A stretch of 64,000 nucleotides of DNA from Candidatus Providencia siddallii (GCA_001457715.1 CVRF01000003.1:332403-396402), one strand, 5' to 3'. Counted from the stretch's first letter, positions 52,823 through 63,937 are shown. The notes: generated by a model from the sequence alone, not told the origin. A program made the numbers and translations.

Positions 52823-53389
52823 AATAAATATTATTTGTATTTTATAAAAAATTATTGAGAAATATAAACGATTAATAATATCGATATATATTATATATAT
52901 TTAATATTTTTGGTATAAAATATTTAATATAAAGGATAAATAATATCAATATTTTATATATAAATCAATGATTTTTTAAAAAAAGTTTTTAAAAATTAAT
53001 ATAAAATATATATTTTATATTTATTTCTTTTTTAAAAATTAATTTAATAAATTTAAGATAAAATTTATTTTTATATTTATATATGTTTTAAATCAAATGT
53101 TTACTAATTAAATATTATTATATTAATTATGATTAATATAATATTATTAATGAATTATAAATTTAATAATTGTAAATGATCTATTTAAATAGAAATTTAA
53201 TAATATTATATTATCATTAATAATAAATAGTATTTTAATAACATTATTATAAGCATTTTGTTTGATATGTATTAAACTTAAAACATAATTTATAAGTTGG
53301 TATAAATTATGTTTTATAACAGAAAAAAAAATTATAATTTAATGTATAGTTAAATTATTAATTGTTATAAAACAAAGTCTTATAAATTT
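52823..53389. other. divergent spacer between holC and lptF, site of lost pepA
   Basis: No gene is seen. In Escherichia pepA lies between lptF and holC. The spacer includes a perfect 16-bp inverted repeat upstream of lptF. Confidence 0.5.
53279..53316. repeat. 16-bp inverted repeat upstream of lptF
   Basis: Arms 53279-53294 (TAAAACATAATTTATA) and 53301-53316 are exact reverse complements with a 6-base loop AGTTGG. It lies 73 bases before lptF between divergent genes, so a simple terminator role does not fit; a leader hairpin or operator is possible. Confidence 0.4.
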
Positions 53390-54505
53390 ATGATTATTTT
53401 TAGATATTTAGTGGTAGAAAATTTTAAAAGTCAGATAGTAGTATTATTTGTTTTATTATTGATATTTTTTAGTCAAAAATCAATAGATATACTTAATTCA
53501 GCAATTCATGGGAATATTCCATTAAATATAGTAATTCCATTATTATTATTTGGTATACCTGAAATGTTGCAACTTATGTTGCCATTAAGTCTTTTTATTG
53601 GATTATTAATGAGATGTAGTAAATTTTATACTGAAAATGAGATTACAGTTATATATGCTTGTGGTTTTGGTAAAAGCATTATTTTTAAAGCTGTTTTAGC
53701 GTTATCTGCTATTATATCTTTATTTGCTATTATTAATATTATGTGGATGGTACCTTGGTCGTTTAAACATCAACAAGAAATTTTAACAAATACAAAAGTC
53801 AATCAATTGCTTTTTACAATAGTAGATGGTCAGTTTAGAACAACTAAAGATGGTAATTTTGTATTGTATATTGATACTATAAAAGATAATAAATTTAAAA
53901 ATGTTTTTTTTGTTCAGTTAAATGAAAATAATAAATTTCGTCCTTCTATCACTATCGCTGATAGTGGTTATATAGAAAAACATTCTGATACTAAACATAT
54001 TATAATGCTTATTAATGGAATAAGATATGAAGGTACTTCAGTATCTAGTGATTTTCGCATTACTAATTTTGTTGACTATCAATCTATTATTGAATATAAA
54101 CAACCTGTTTTCAATAATTATAATGTTGAACAAAAAGATATGTTGCAATTGTGGAATGATAATACATTAAGATCAAGTAGTGAGTTTCATTGGCGTTTAA
54201 CTGTTGTTTTTTCTATTTTTATTATGGCATTTATTGTTGTTCCATTAACTGAAGTTAATTTACGTCAAGGGCGTGTATTGAGTATGTTACCAGCTATGCT
54301 TTTATATTTAATCTTCTTTTTATTGCATAGTATATTACGTAATAGCTCAAATAAATATGATATTGATTTAAAATATTTTATATGGGTACTTAACCTATGT
54401 TATTTAGTAATATCAATTATTTTTAATATATGGAACACAGTGTATATTCGTAATAAACGTTTAAAATTAATGCGAGAATTAATTAATGTTTTGCATTTTA
54501 GATAA
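53390..54505 (+). CDS. lptF: LPS export ABC transporter permease LptF
   Basis: LptF is one of the two inner-membrane permeases that, with LptB and LptC, extract LPS for transport to the outer membrane. The 371-residue product has the paired N- and C-terminal transmembrane segments with a periplasmic beta-jellyroll between (about 130-260). MIIFRYLVVENFKSQ and LRQGRVLSMLPAMLLYLIFFL match the family. It overlaps lptG by 20 bases, so the two are co-translated. No ribosome site is obvious. Confidence 0.95.
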   Translation: MIIFRYLVVENFKSQIVVLFVLLLIFFSQKSIDILNSAIHGNIPLNIVIPLLLFGIPEMLQLMLPLSLFIGLLMRCSKFYTENEITVIYACGFGKSIIFKAVLALSAIISLFAIINIMWMVPWSFKHQQEILTNTKVNQLLFTIVDGQFRTTKDGNFVLYIDTIKDNKFKNVFFVQLNENNKFRPSITIADSGYIEKHSDTKHIIMLINGIRYEGTSVSSDFRITNFVDYQSIIEYKQPVFNNYNVEQKDMLQLWNDNTLRSSSEFHWRLTVVFSIFIMAFIVVPLTEVNLRQGRVLSMLPAMLLYLIFFLLHSILRNSSNKYDIDLKYFIWVLNLCYLVISIIFNIWNTVYIRNKRLKLMRELINVLHFR

Positions 54506-55562
54506 ATATATTGGGAAAATTATTTTTATTTCTATAATAAGAGTGTTATTTTTACTGATATCTCTTGCTGGGATTATTAAATTTATTGAACAGCTTCGTA
54601 AAATTGGTGAAGGTAATTATATTCTTTTTGATGCAGGATATTTTACGTTATTAACTATACCGAAAGATATGATTTTTTTTTTTCCTATAGCTGTTATGAT
54701 TGGTTCTCTGATAGGTTTAGGTTCTTTAGCATCTTATAGTGAATTAATTGTAATGCAATCTTCAGGATTCACTAGATTAAAAATTGTTTTATCAGTATTA
54801 AAAATTGTTGTATTACTTATTATTATTTTTATGTTTTTGAGTGAATGGGTTGCTCCTATTGGTGAGCAAATAGCAAAAAAATATAGAGCTGAAAAAATAT
54901 TAGGTAATTCTCTTATTGTAACTGATGCTGGATTATGGTTAAAAGATAGTTATAATTTTGTTCATATACAGAATATGAATAATTCTATGTCTATTAAAAA
55001 TATTTCTATATATTGTTTTAATAAACAGAAAAAACTTGTATCAATAATATTTGCAGATAGTGCTAATTACGATATAAGAAAACGTTTTTGGTTATTAACG
55101 AAAGTTAATAAAATTAATATAATTAATGAAAAAAAAATAATATATTTAACTAGTAAATTAATTAATTGGAAAACTAGTTTAACTCCTGAGAAGCTGAGTA
55201 TTGTTTTATTAAATGCAGATTCATTATCTATTCGTGGTTTATATCAGTATATAAATTATTTAAAAGAAAACAATCAGATTGTTCGTGTATATGAATTGAG
55301 TATGTGGAAAAAAATATTTATACCGTTTTCTGTTATTGTCATGACGTTATCTTCTATTTCCTTTATTTTTGGTCCATTAAGAACTGTTTCAACAGGTGTA
55401 CGTATAATTTTTGGTATTCTGTGTGGCTTTTTGTTTTATATACTTAATCAGTTGATAAGTAAATGGAGTTTAATTTATTTAATTCCTAGTGTTATTGCAG
55501 CAATATTACCTAGTTTATTATTTTTAGTGTTTAGTTTAGTTTTCATTATAAAGAAAAAATAA
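54486..55562 (+). CDS. lptG: LPS export ABC transporter permease LptG
   Basis: LptG pairs with LptF in the LPS extractor. The 358-residue product matches Escherichia (360). LDKYIGKIIF, the coupling-region sequence SELIVMQSSGFTR, EWVAPIGEQIAKKYRAEK and the C-terminal membrane segments with SFIFGPLRTVSTGVR are visible. Its start lies inside lptF. Its 3' end overlaps the 3' end of convergent ampH by 27 bases. With lptF it indicates that the outer membrane still carries LPS. Confidence 0.95.
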   Translation: MFCILDKYIGKIIFISIIRVLFLLISLAGIIKFIEQLRKIGEGNYILFDAGYFTLLTIPKDMIFFFPIAVMIGSLIGLGSLASYSELIVMQSSGFTRLKIVLSVLKIVVLLIIIFMFLSEWVAPIGEQIAKKYRAEKILGNSLIVTDAGLWLKDSYNFVHIQNMNNSMSIKNISIYCFNKQKKLVSIIFADSANYDIRKRFWLLTKVNKINIINEKKIIYLTSKLINWKTSLTPEKLSIVLLNADSLSIRGLYQYINYLKENNQIVRVYELSMWKKIFIPFSVIVMTLSSISFIFGPLRTVSTGVRIIFGILCGFLFYILNQLISKWSLIYLIPSVIAAILPSLLFLVFSLVFIIKKK

Positions 55563-56765
55563 GTTTTTATATATTTTTTTATAAAGATATGTTATTAATT
55601 CATTAACTCCAATTATTAATTTATTGAATTTAGTAGTATCTTTACGTGTAATCACTGCAAAGACACCTATATTATATTGAGGGATCATTGCAATATATGT
55701 ATTAAATCCTCCTGCACCACCTGTTTTTTGATAAATACCAGGAGTAGTTTTTTGTTGTTTCATATAAACCCAACCAAGTCCTATTCCGTCAGCATGACCT
55801 GCAATATCCATTCCTTTGGTTTCTAATAATTTTTTTCTTAAAAAATATATATTTTGTTCACGAGATATAGTATTTTTTTTGATGTTTTTATTTATTTTAA
55901 AAAATTTTTGCATCCATTTTTGAATATCTGAAGGTGTTGAATAAACACCACCACTTCCAGCAGCAGCTAATGTATTATAGCATTGGCTTGGTTTTGTTCC
56001 TTTCATTAATCTAGAACATTGTTCTTTTGTTGGTGTATATGTAGTGTCAATCATATTTAAAGGTGATGTTATGTAATCTTTAAATAATTGAGAGTAATTT
56101 TTACTAGATGCTTTCACCATAGCATCAGCTAATAAATCGTATGCTAAATTAGAATAAGATGCTTCTGTTCCTGGTGTTGTGTGTAATTTAAAAGTTTTTA
56201 ACCATTCCCATCTGTTGTTTTTTGTTGGCCATATAAATACTGGTCTACCGTATTTTCCTCCAGGTTGTTCTCTTGGTAATCCGCTAGTATGGCTAGCTAA
56301 ATGATACAGCCGGATTGGTTTTTTACTATAGTTATTTGGTATAATAACACCATAATAGCTGTATTTTTGTAATGGGTCAGTAATCAATAGTTTTTTGTCT
56401 TTTTCAAGTTTAATTAATATTTCACTTGTCATTAATTTGCTAATTGATGCAATTCGAATTAGTGAATTTGGACCAGGTTTTTTGCAATTACCAGGTGACG
56501 TTTCTCCATAATATCGAGATATAACTTGTTTATTGTTAATAACGATAATTGCCATACCGTAAGCATCAATTTCATTAAAAATACGATTTGTATGTGAATC
56601 GATAATATTATTAATAATTTTATTTTTTTTTATATCTTCATTAAAAAAATCATAATATGAATATATATTTTTTTGTATTAATTGTTTTTCTGTAGAGATA
56701 GAGCAAAATGTTAAAATTAGTGATTTTATTAAAATAAACAATATTTTTAGAAAAAATTTTTTCAT
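55536..56765 (-). CDS. ampH: penicillin-binding protein AmpH (DD-carboxypeptidase/endopeptidase)
   Basis: AmpH is a periplasmic class C beta-lactamase-like protein that trims and cleaves peptidoglycan cross-links and aids muropeptide recycling. ATG 56765 is preferred over an in-frame TTG at 56777. The 409-residue product has a signal sequence (about 1-22), the catalytic S107-x-x-K110, Y204-S-N206 and K347-T-G. HTSGLPREQPGG and RPVFIWPT are specific to AmpH. It is not a resistance enzyme as far as sequence shows. In Escherichia ampH lies elsewhere, so its place after lptG is a rearrangement. Confidence 0.92.
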   Translation of the reverse strand: MKKFFLKILFILIKSLILTFCSISTEKQLIQKNIYSYYDFFNEDIKKNKIINNIIDSHTNRIFNEIDAYGMAIIVINNKQVISRYYGETSPGNCKKPGPNSLIRIASISKLMTSEILIKLEKDKKLLITDPLQKYSYYGVIIPNNYSKKPIRLYHLASHTSGLPREQPGGKYGRPVFIWPTKNNRWEWLKTFKLHTTPGTEASYSNLAYDLLADAMVKASSKNYSQLFKDYITSPLNMIDTTYTPTKEQCSRLMKGTKPSQCYNTLAAAGSGGVYSTPSDIQKWMQKFFKINKNIKKNTISREQNIYFLRKKLLETKGMDIAGHADGIGLGWVYMKQQKTTPGIYQKTGGAGGFNTYIAMIPQYNIGVFAVITRKDTTKFNKLIIGVNELITYLYKKIYKNLFFLYNEN

Positions 56766-57126
56766 ATTTAAAATCAAAGTATTTGTTTTTATATTATGTA
56801 TTATATAATATTTTGTTTTTTTATGAATTTTATTTAATTTTAAATTAAAATTGTAATTTAAATGAAAATATATTAAAATGTTTAATATTTTGATATTATA
56901 CTATTCTTATGAAGAAAATATATTTTACATCCTATTTTTAAAATTAGTAAATTTTAAAATTAAAATTTAGTGTTTATTTAAAAAAATGCTTAATTATAAA
57001 TATTAATTTTATTTAATTATTAAAAATGTTAAAATGTTGCTATACAGCATTAATTTTTTAAATATTAATTAGTATTTATTTTTAAAAATTTTTTAATTTT
57101 TTTTTTAAATTTAAGTTAATTTGTTT
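56766..57126. other. spacer between ampH and tRNA-Leu
   Basis: No gene is seen. TGCTATACA at 57038-57046 resembles an extended -10 element and could serve the tRNA, whose 5' end is about 80 bases away. Confidence 0.4.
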
Positions 57127-57211
57127 GCCGAAATGGCGAAATTGGTAGACGCAGTTGATTCAAAATCAACTTCTTTTATTAAGAGTGCCGGTTCAAATCC
57201 GGCTTTCGGCA
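57127..57211 (+). tRNA. tRNA-Leu(CAA)
   Basis: The 85-base sequence has acceptor GCCGAAA/TTTCGGC with discriminator A, a class II long variable arm (TTCTTTTATTAAGAG region) and T-arm GCCGG/CCGGC around TTCAAAT. The anticodon stem GTTGA/TCAAC encloses TTCAAAA, giving anticodon CAA for UUG. CCA is not encoded (TAAT follows). The position downstream of lptG parallels leuX in Escherichia, which also lies downstream of lptG. Confidence 0.94.
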
Positions 57212-57905
57212 TAATATAAATAATTAGTTATTTATAATAAATAAATATTAATATATAAACTATAACTATTTTTTTTAAAAATTATTTTTTTTAATAAAAA
57301 TGTGTGATTTTATTTTAATATATTTTAAAAAGTATATTTATATTTATATTTTAATATATATTATTTTTAATTTAATTAAATTAATTTAAATTAATATTAT
57401 TTGTTTTGTTAATTGTAATTAAGATAAATTATTTTTTAAAGTAAAAGTATTTTGATTAAAATTAATTATTACTTAATATATTTATTATATATTAATAAAT
57501 ATGGTTTTTTTATTGAAAAAATATATTTTACAATCTAGAATATAATCTATAATTATTAATTAAGAATTATATATAAATATTTTATGAATTTTATTTATAA
57601 CTATTCATATATAAACGTTTGAAAATGATTTATTAATTCACTTTTAAAAAAAATAAATATATATTATTTACAATTATAATGGTTAAATCATTAAATAATA
57701 AATTTAATTTAAAATAGTATTATTTAAAGTAATTATTAGTTTTTTTAATTTTTAAAAAAAATAAAGTTTAATTTTATAATTAATCAGTAATTAATATATA
57801 ATTATTTATGATTAGTAATATATATTTAATATTATATTAATAATTATTTATTATTAAATTTTTATTAAAGTGTATTTTAATTTTATTGTTTGTTAAATTT
57901 AGATT

Positions 57906-57998
57906 TTTATTAAAAAACTAATATAAAAAACATTAATATTAAAAATTAATTTAAAAATTTAATTTTATAAATTTATTTTATATTAGTTTTTTAATAAA
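57906..57998. repeat. 23-bp inverted repeat with 47-base loop
   Basis: Arms 57906-57928 and 57976-57998 are exact reverse complements. It lies mid-spacer, over 500 bases from either gene, with no assigned role. Confidence 0.4.
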
Positions 57999-58312
57999 TT
58001 TTTAAATACAATAGATTATTTTTATTTTATAATATATAAAATAAAAAATAACAAATTTTGTATTTTTTATTTATAAGTTTTATTTAAATATTAAAAATAT
58101 TTTTTAAATTTTAATTTTTTTAATTAAAATTAATAAAATATGTATTTTTAAAAATTTTTATTTATTTTAAATAGTTTTTATGTTATATAATGAAATATTT
58201 TATAAATTTTGTCTTTTATCTTAAATAAAATAAAAATTAATTATTGTTTAAAAATAGTTAATTTATTAAATAACATTTATATATCGTATGTATGATATAT
58301 ACGGAAATAGTT

Positions 58313-58337
58313 AAGATTATATTTTAAATATAATCTT
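58313..58337. repeat. 25-base palindrome upstream of ibaG
   Basis: AAGATTATATTT, one T, then the exact reverse complement. It lies about 175 bases before ibaG and could be a leader hairpin or old terminator. Confidence 0.35.
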
Positions 58338-58511
58338 TATTATAAAATAATATTGGTAATTCAAATTACTTATTTAAAAATTAAAAAAATAAAAATTAAA
58401 TTTATTTTCAGATTTTAATTCTTATTTAAGAAATAACATATTTTAATTTAAATTTAGTAATTTTTTAAAAAAAATATATTTCAATTATCTTTTAAATGTA
58501 TTCAAATTAAT

Positions 58512-58757
58512 ATGAAACCAAATGAAATTAAACAAATTCTAATAGAGAAGTTATCATTAAGTCAAGTTTTCGTTACTTGTGAAAATAATTATTTTAAAAT
58601 TATAGCTATAGATGATTTATTTGAAGGTATGACTGATGTTAAAAGGCAACAAACTGTTTTTTCTCCTTTATTGGAATATATTAATAATAATGAAATTCAT
58701 GCTATATCAATTAAAACTTATACTATTGAACAATGGAAATATAAATCTAAATTTTGA
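58512..58757 (+). CDS. ibaG: BolA-family protein IbaG
   Basis: IbaG is a small BolA-fold protein that partners with monothiol glutaredoxin in Fe-S handling and acid stress. The 81-residue product is full length for the family (Escherichia 84). Conserved sequence FEGMTDVKRQQTVFSPLLEYI and the IHAISIKTYT strand with the cluster-ligand His are visible. It precedes murA by 41 bases on the same strand, the ancestral ibaG-murA pair; the upstream mla genes are gone. Confidence 0.9.
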   Translation: MKPNEIKQILIEKLSLSQVFVTCENNYFKIIAIDDLFEGMTDVKRQQTVFSPLLEYINNNEIHAISIKTYTIEQWKYKSKF

Positions 58758-58798
58758 ACTAAAAAATATAAATAATAATTTATATGAGAAATATTTAA

Positions 58799-60061
<1,263 letters not shown>

Positions 60062-60099
60062 TAGAATTTACAAAATAAGATGTTTAAATAAAGAATATT

Positions 60100-60138
60100 T
60101 AACGACATTTTATTATATAATATAATAAAATGTCGTTA
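60100..60138. terminator. 18-bp hairpin between convergent murA and degQ
   Basis: TAACGACATTTTATTATA (60100-60117) pairs exactly with 60121-60138 around TAA. It lies 38 bases after murA and 21 bases after the degQ stop, so it may end both transcripts. Confidence 0.6.
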
Positions 60139-60159
60139 TAAAAAATATCTTTTTGCGAA

Positions 60160-61635
60160 TTAATTTTTTATTAATAAATATAAAACTTCACCATCACGTA
60201 AAATTTTTATAGCTAATATTGCTTGTTTAGTTTCTAGAGCTTTTCGAAATTCATCGATGTTTTCAACACGAATATCATTTACACCAAAAATTAAATCACC
60301 TTTTATTAATCCAATTGAAGCTGCAGGGGATTTAAGTTTAACGCTATCAACCATGATTCCTTTAGTATTATTAAGTATAGAATTAGAAATAGTTGCACCA
60401 AGTAAATATTCGCTAATATTTTCAGCTTTTATAGATTCTCCATCATTAGTTTCTATGGTGACTTTTACTTCTATTATTTTACCTGAACGGATTAATCCGA
60501 TTTTAAGCGTTTTTCCTATTTGAGTTGTTCCTATTTTTGCTTTTAATTCCGCGAATTTGTTAATAGGTTTTTCATCAATAGATATTAATACATCACCTGG
60601 TTTTATACCTGCTTTTGCTGCTGAAGATTTTGGTATTACTTCGCTAACAAACGCTCCACGTTGTATATTAATGTTAAATGCTTTAGCTATATCAGAATTC
60701 ATTTCTGTACCTTTAATACCCAAGACACCTCGTTTTACTTCACCGTACTTAATTATCTGTTCACTTAAATTTTTTGCCATATTACTAGGTATAGCGAAAC
60801 CAATACCAATATTTCCACCACCTGGTGCTAAAATAGCTGTATTAATTCCGATTAATTCACCATTTAAGTCAACAAGAGCACCACCTGAGTTACCTCTATT
60901 AATAGAAGCATCTGTTTGAATAAAATTTTCTAAACCCTCGATGTTTAATCCACTGCGACTAAGTGCAGAAATAATGCCTGATGTTGCTGTTTGACCTAAC
61001 CCAAATGGATTCCCAACCGCGATTACAAAATCACCAACACGTAATTTATCGGAATCAGCTATATTAATAGCAATAAGATTTTTAATATCTTTTTTATTCA
61101 AAATCTTAAGTAACGCGATATCAGTTTGTTGGTCTTTACCAATTAATTTAACATCAATTTCACGGCCATCATTTAATTGAATTTGTATTTTATCTGCACT
61201 ATCTATAACATGATTATTAGTTAGAATATAACCTTGTTTTATATCAATAATTACTCCTGAACCTATTCCTTCGAATGGACGAATACTTTGTTGTGGAATA
61301 TTTGGTCCAAAAAAGAACTTTAACTCCTCAGGTATTTGTTGATTTTGTATACGAGTTCCAGAGACATAGATATTTACTACAGCAGGTAACACTTTTTCAA
61401 GCATTGGTGCTAAACTTGGCATATTTTGATTATATGTCATTGTAGGTAATGATGCAGGTAATGATGCAGGTAATGATGTAGGTAATGATCCAGGTAATGA
61501 TCCAGGTAATGATCCAGGTAATGATGTAGGTAATGATGTAGGTAATACTTCATTATTTATTGTTGGAATAATTAATAGTATTACAGCTAATATAATAATT
61601 GCTGTTGTGGTAAGAAAAAAAAATTTTTTACTCAT
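60160..61635 (-). CDS. degQ: periplasmic serine endoprotease DegQ with N-terminal LPxS repeat
   Basis: DegQ is a periplasmic HtrA-type protease/chaperone. The 491-residue product has an N-terminal signal/anchor (about 5-24), then an unusual 35-residue repeat of Leu-Pro-[Thr/Gly/Ala]-Ser (31-65), a trypsin-like domain with H142, D172 and S250 (TNNHVI, TDIALL, GNSGGA), and two PDZ domains (about 295-385 and 400-485). AILAPGGGNIGIGFAIPSN and KPAxxA-type ends match DegQ, and position beside zapG and rplM is the ancestral degQ locus. The repeat is not in Escherichia DegQ. degS, its usual neighbour, is absent. Confidence 0.93.
   Translation of the reverse strand: MSKKFFFLTTTAIIILAVILLIIPTINNEVLPTSLPTSLPGSLPGSLPGSLPTSLPASLPASLPTMTYNQNMPSLAPMLEKVLPAVVNIYVSGTRIQNQQIPEELKFFFGPNIPQQSIRPFEGIGSGVIIDIKQGYILTNNHVIDSADKIQIQLNDGREIDVKLIGKDQQTDIALLKILNKKDIKNLIAINIADSDKLRVGDFVIAVGNPFGLGQTATSGIISALSRSGLNIEGLENFIQTDASINRGNSGGALVDLNGELIGINTAILAPGGGNIGIGFAIPSNMAKNLSEQIIKYGEVKRGVLGIKGTEMNSDIAKAFNINIQRGAFVSEVIPKSSAAKAGIKPGDVLISIDEKPINKFAELKAKIGTTQIGKTLKIGLIRSGKIIEVKVTIETNDGESIKAENISEYLLGATISNSILNNTKGIMVDSVKLKSPAASIGLIKGDLIFGVNDIRVENIDEFRKALETKQAILAIKILRDGEVLYLLIKN
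61441..61545 (-). repeat. 12-base tandem repeat coding for Leu-Pro-x-Ser in degQ
   Basis: About 8.75 units of a 12-base repeat (TTACCTRSATCA type on the coding strand) lie in frame and encode LPTS, LPGS or LPAS. Units differ by only one or two bases, mostly at the third residue, suggesting recent expansion by slippage. Confidence 0.9.
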
Positions 61636-61808
61636 AATTTTTTTTGTTCTCTTAAAATAAAATATGCATATTATTTTGAATATATTTTGATTATATTATA
61701 AATAATTTAAAAAAAATATAAACAACATAGCTTGTTGTTTATAAACAATTATTATTGTTTTATTTTGTAAATATATTTTCATTAATTTTTAAGAAGTAAA
61801 ATTACGTT

Positions 61809-62171
61809 TTATGTATTTGAGTAATCTTTTGGTTGTTTTTTTATAAAAAATTCTTCATTTTTTGATTTAGGTTTTTTTAATATTTTATTAAACGGGTTAT
61901 CTTTTATGTTTAAATTTTGTAAAAGTTCAGAGGAACTATAAATCATATGCTGATAAAGTTTATAATAATTATCTTCTAATTCTTCTATAAGCTTAGCGGT
62001 ATAAAAAAAATGCTTTATTATTTTTTTATGGTAGTCTTCAAGTTCTATATTTTTTTTCTCTAATTCAACTTTTATAGTTTTTTGTTTATATAATTTTGGA
62101 TTATAGTGAGACACTAAAACACCAATAATAAAGCCAATAATAAAGCATAGTAATATATATAGCCATATCAT
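61809..62171 (-). CDS. zapG: division/elongation-associated protein ZapG (YhcB)
   Basis: ZapG (formerly YhcB, DUF1043) is a small inner-membrane protein linked to cell division and envelope growth. The 120-residue product has one transmembrane segment (about 3-19, WLYILLCFIIGFIIGVLV), a coiled-coil region, then the conserved LYQHMIYSSSELL and NPF elements. The C-terminus is shorter than in Escherichia (about 132). Its position between degQ and rplM-rpsI is ancestral, with zapE missing. Confidence 0.9.
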   Translation of the reverse strand: MIWLYILLCFIIGFIIGVLVSHYNPKLYKQKTIKVELEKKNIELEDYHKKIIKHFFYTAKLIEELEDNYYKLYQHMIYSSSELLQNLNIKDNPFNKILKKPKSKNEEFFIKKQPKDYSNT

Positions 62172-63103
62172 ATTGTAACTCCTATTTAGTTTTATTTTTT
62201 TGTAAAATAAGTTTAATTTGTTTTGTTATTTTATTTAAATTTTAATATAAACTGATAGTAAATTATTTTTTATTTTAAATTTATTTATATAAAATTTTTA
62301 AAAATTTAAATATGTATTGTTATGTTGTAAAATTTATTTTTTTTATAAATTTATATGAAATAAAATAGATATTTAGAACAAATTAATTAAACTTTATAAT
62401 AGTTTATTAAATAAATAATTTATAATAATTATATGTATTTTATATTATATAATTTGTTAATTAAAAATGTATTATCAATTATGTAGTTAAATAATTTATA
62501 TAAAAATTAAAATTTTAATAAAAAATAAATAAAATTTGAAATTTTTTATGTATTTTAAAATATATTTACTATGTATTTTTTTAAATGTTTTTATTTTTAT
62601 TTTTATATTTAATAAATGGTATATATATAATATATATTGTATATAGATTTTAAATTGTTGTCATTATTATATAAGAACAATATAAAATTTTATTATTAAT
62701 GTTTATTAATATAGTGTAAACTATATTATCTTTATTTTTTATAAGCTTATACTAAATATAGTATTTTTATAAGTTAATAACTTTATTAGTATTGTATAAA
62801 TATTTTATTATTTAATAAATTATCAAAAATATAATTTATATAATTATTAATAAAGTATTTTTTTATTGAAAATACTATAAATGATTTATGAAATTTAATA
62901 AATTATATTTTATATAAAATATTTGCTTAATTTTATGTCGATTTTTATTAAAATTTGTTATAAAATAGAAATTTAAGTTTTTTAAAAAAAATATAGATTT
63001 TATTAAAGTAGTTTAATTAACTATTTAAAATAATTGTTAATTTAAAAAAATATGTAAGTATAAGTATTTATTAACGCTTTATTTTTAATATCGGATTTTT
63101 TTA
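62172..63103. other. 0.9-kb spacer upstream of rplM
   Basis: No gene is seen; zapE, expected here in relatives, is absent. A promoter-like pair lies at 62658-62686. The rest is A/T-rich with G over C on the plus strand. Confidence 0.5.
62658..62686 (+). promoter_or_regulatory. sigma-70-like promoter upstream of rplM
   Basis: TTGTCA (62658-62663) and TATAAA (62681-62686) are 17 bases apart. If used, it gives rplM-rpsI a leader of about 410 bases. In such A/T-rich DNA chance matches are likely. Confidence 0.3.
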
Positions 63104-63532
63104 ATGAAAACATTTACAGCTAAATCAAAAAATATAAAACGTGATTGGTATATTGTTAACTCTGATGGAAAGACTTTAGGAAGATTTGCTACAAAATTAG
63201 TTCGTATTTTATCTGGAAAGCATAAAGCAGAATACACTCCTCACGTAGATACTGGAGATTATATTATCGTTTTAAATGCAAAAAAAATTAGTGTTACTGG
63301 TAATAAATATAAAAATAAAACATATTATCGCCATACAGGTTATCCTGGTGGTATTAAAAAAGCTACTTTTAAAGAAGTAATTATTCGTAATCCTAAAAGA
63401 ATTATTGAAATTGCTGTTAAAGGTATGTTACCTAAAGGACCTATTGGTCGTGCAATGTATCGTAAATTAAAGGTTTACGAAGATGATAAACATAAGCATT
63501 TTGCACAACAACCAAAATTTATTGACATTTAA
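63104..63532 (+). CDS. rplM: 50S ribosomal protein L13
   Basis: L13 is an early assembly protein of the large ribosomal subunit. The 142-residue product equals Escherichia length, with [40 protein letters not shown] and the [11 protein letters not shown] signature. It is co-directional with rpsI 12 bases downstream, a near-universal pair. No strong ribosome site precedes the ATG. In Escherichia L13 represses its own operon; whether that persists is not visible. Confidence 0.97.
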   Translation: MKTFTAKSKNIKRDWYIVNSDGKTLGRFATKLVRILSGKHKAEYTPHVDTGDYIIVLNAKKISVTGNKYKNKTYYRHTGYPGGIKKATFKEVIIRNPKRIIEIAVKGMLPKGPIGRAMYRKLKVYEDDKHKHFAQQPKFIDI

Positions 63533-63544
63533 TCTGGAAAATGT

Positions 63545-63937
63545 ATGATTGATAATCAACACTACGGTACTGGGCGCCGTAAAAGCTCTTCAGCACGAGT
63601 TTTTATTAAAAAAGGTAATGGTAACATCAAAATAAACCATCGTACGTTAGAAGAATATTTTGGTCGTGAGACAGCTCATATGGTTGTTTGTCAACCTTTA
63701 GAGTTGGTCGATATGTTGAAAAAATTTGATTTATTTGTTACAGTTAGAGGCGGTGGTATTTCTGGACAAGCAGGTGCTATTCGTCTTGGTATTACTCGTG
63801 CTTTACTATCTTATGATAGTAATCTTCGCATTCAATTGCGTAAAGCTGGTTTTGTTACTCGTGATGCTCGTTCTGTAGAACGCAAAAAAGTAGGATTTAA
63901 AAAATCACGACGTCGTCCACAGTTTTCTAAACGTTAA
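63545..63937 (+). CDS. rpsI: 30S ribosomal protein S9
   Basis: S9 lies in the 30S head and its C-terminal tail reaches the P-site tRNA. The 130-residue product equals Escherichia length, with [35 protein letters not shown] and the ending RRRPQFSKR intact. An ATG four bases earlier is out of frame. GGAAA before it can act as ribosome site. The operon ends at the hairpin 63968-64000. Confidence 0.97.
   Translation: MIDNQHYGTGRRKSSSARVFIKKGNGNIKINHRTLEEYFGRETAHMVVCQPLELVDMLKKFDLFVTVRGGGISGQAGAIRLGITRALLSYDSNLRIQLRKAGFVTRDARSVERKKVGFKKSRRRPQFSKR

Larger units (their letters stand above)
57212..58511. other. 1.3-kb empty spacer between tRNA-Leu and ibaG
   Basis: No gene is seen in the largest spacer of the window. 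It holds two inverted repeats (57906-57998 and 58313-58337). The mla genes that precede ibaG in Escherichia are absent. Confidence 0.5.

Noticed and set aside
55536..56765. Acquired AmpC beta-lactamase (resistance gene)
   Set aside because: Sequence blocks such as HTSGLPREQPGG are specific to the housekeeping protein AmpH, and base composition matches the rest of the genome.
61441..61545. CRISPR-like array from regular 12-base repeats
   Set aside because: Units are 12 bases, without spacers, in frame within degQ and encode a protein repeat.
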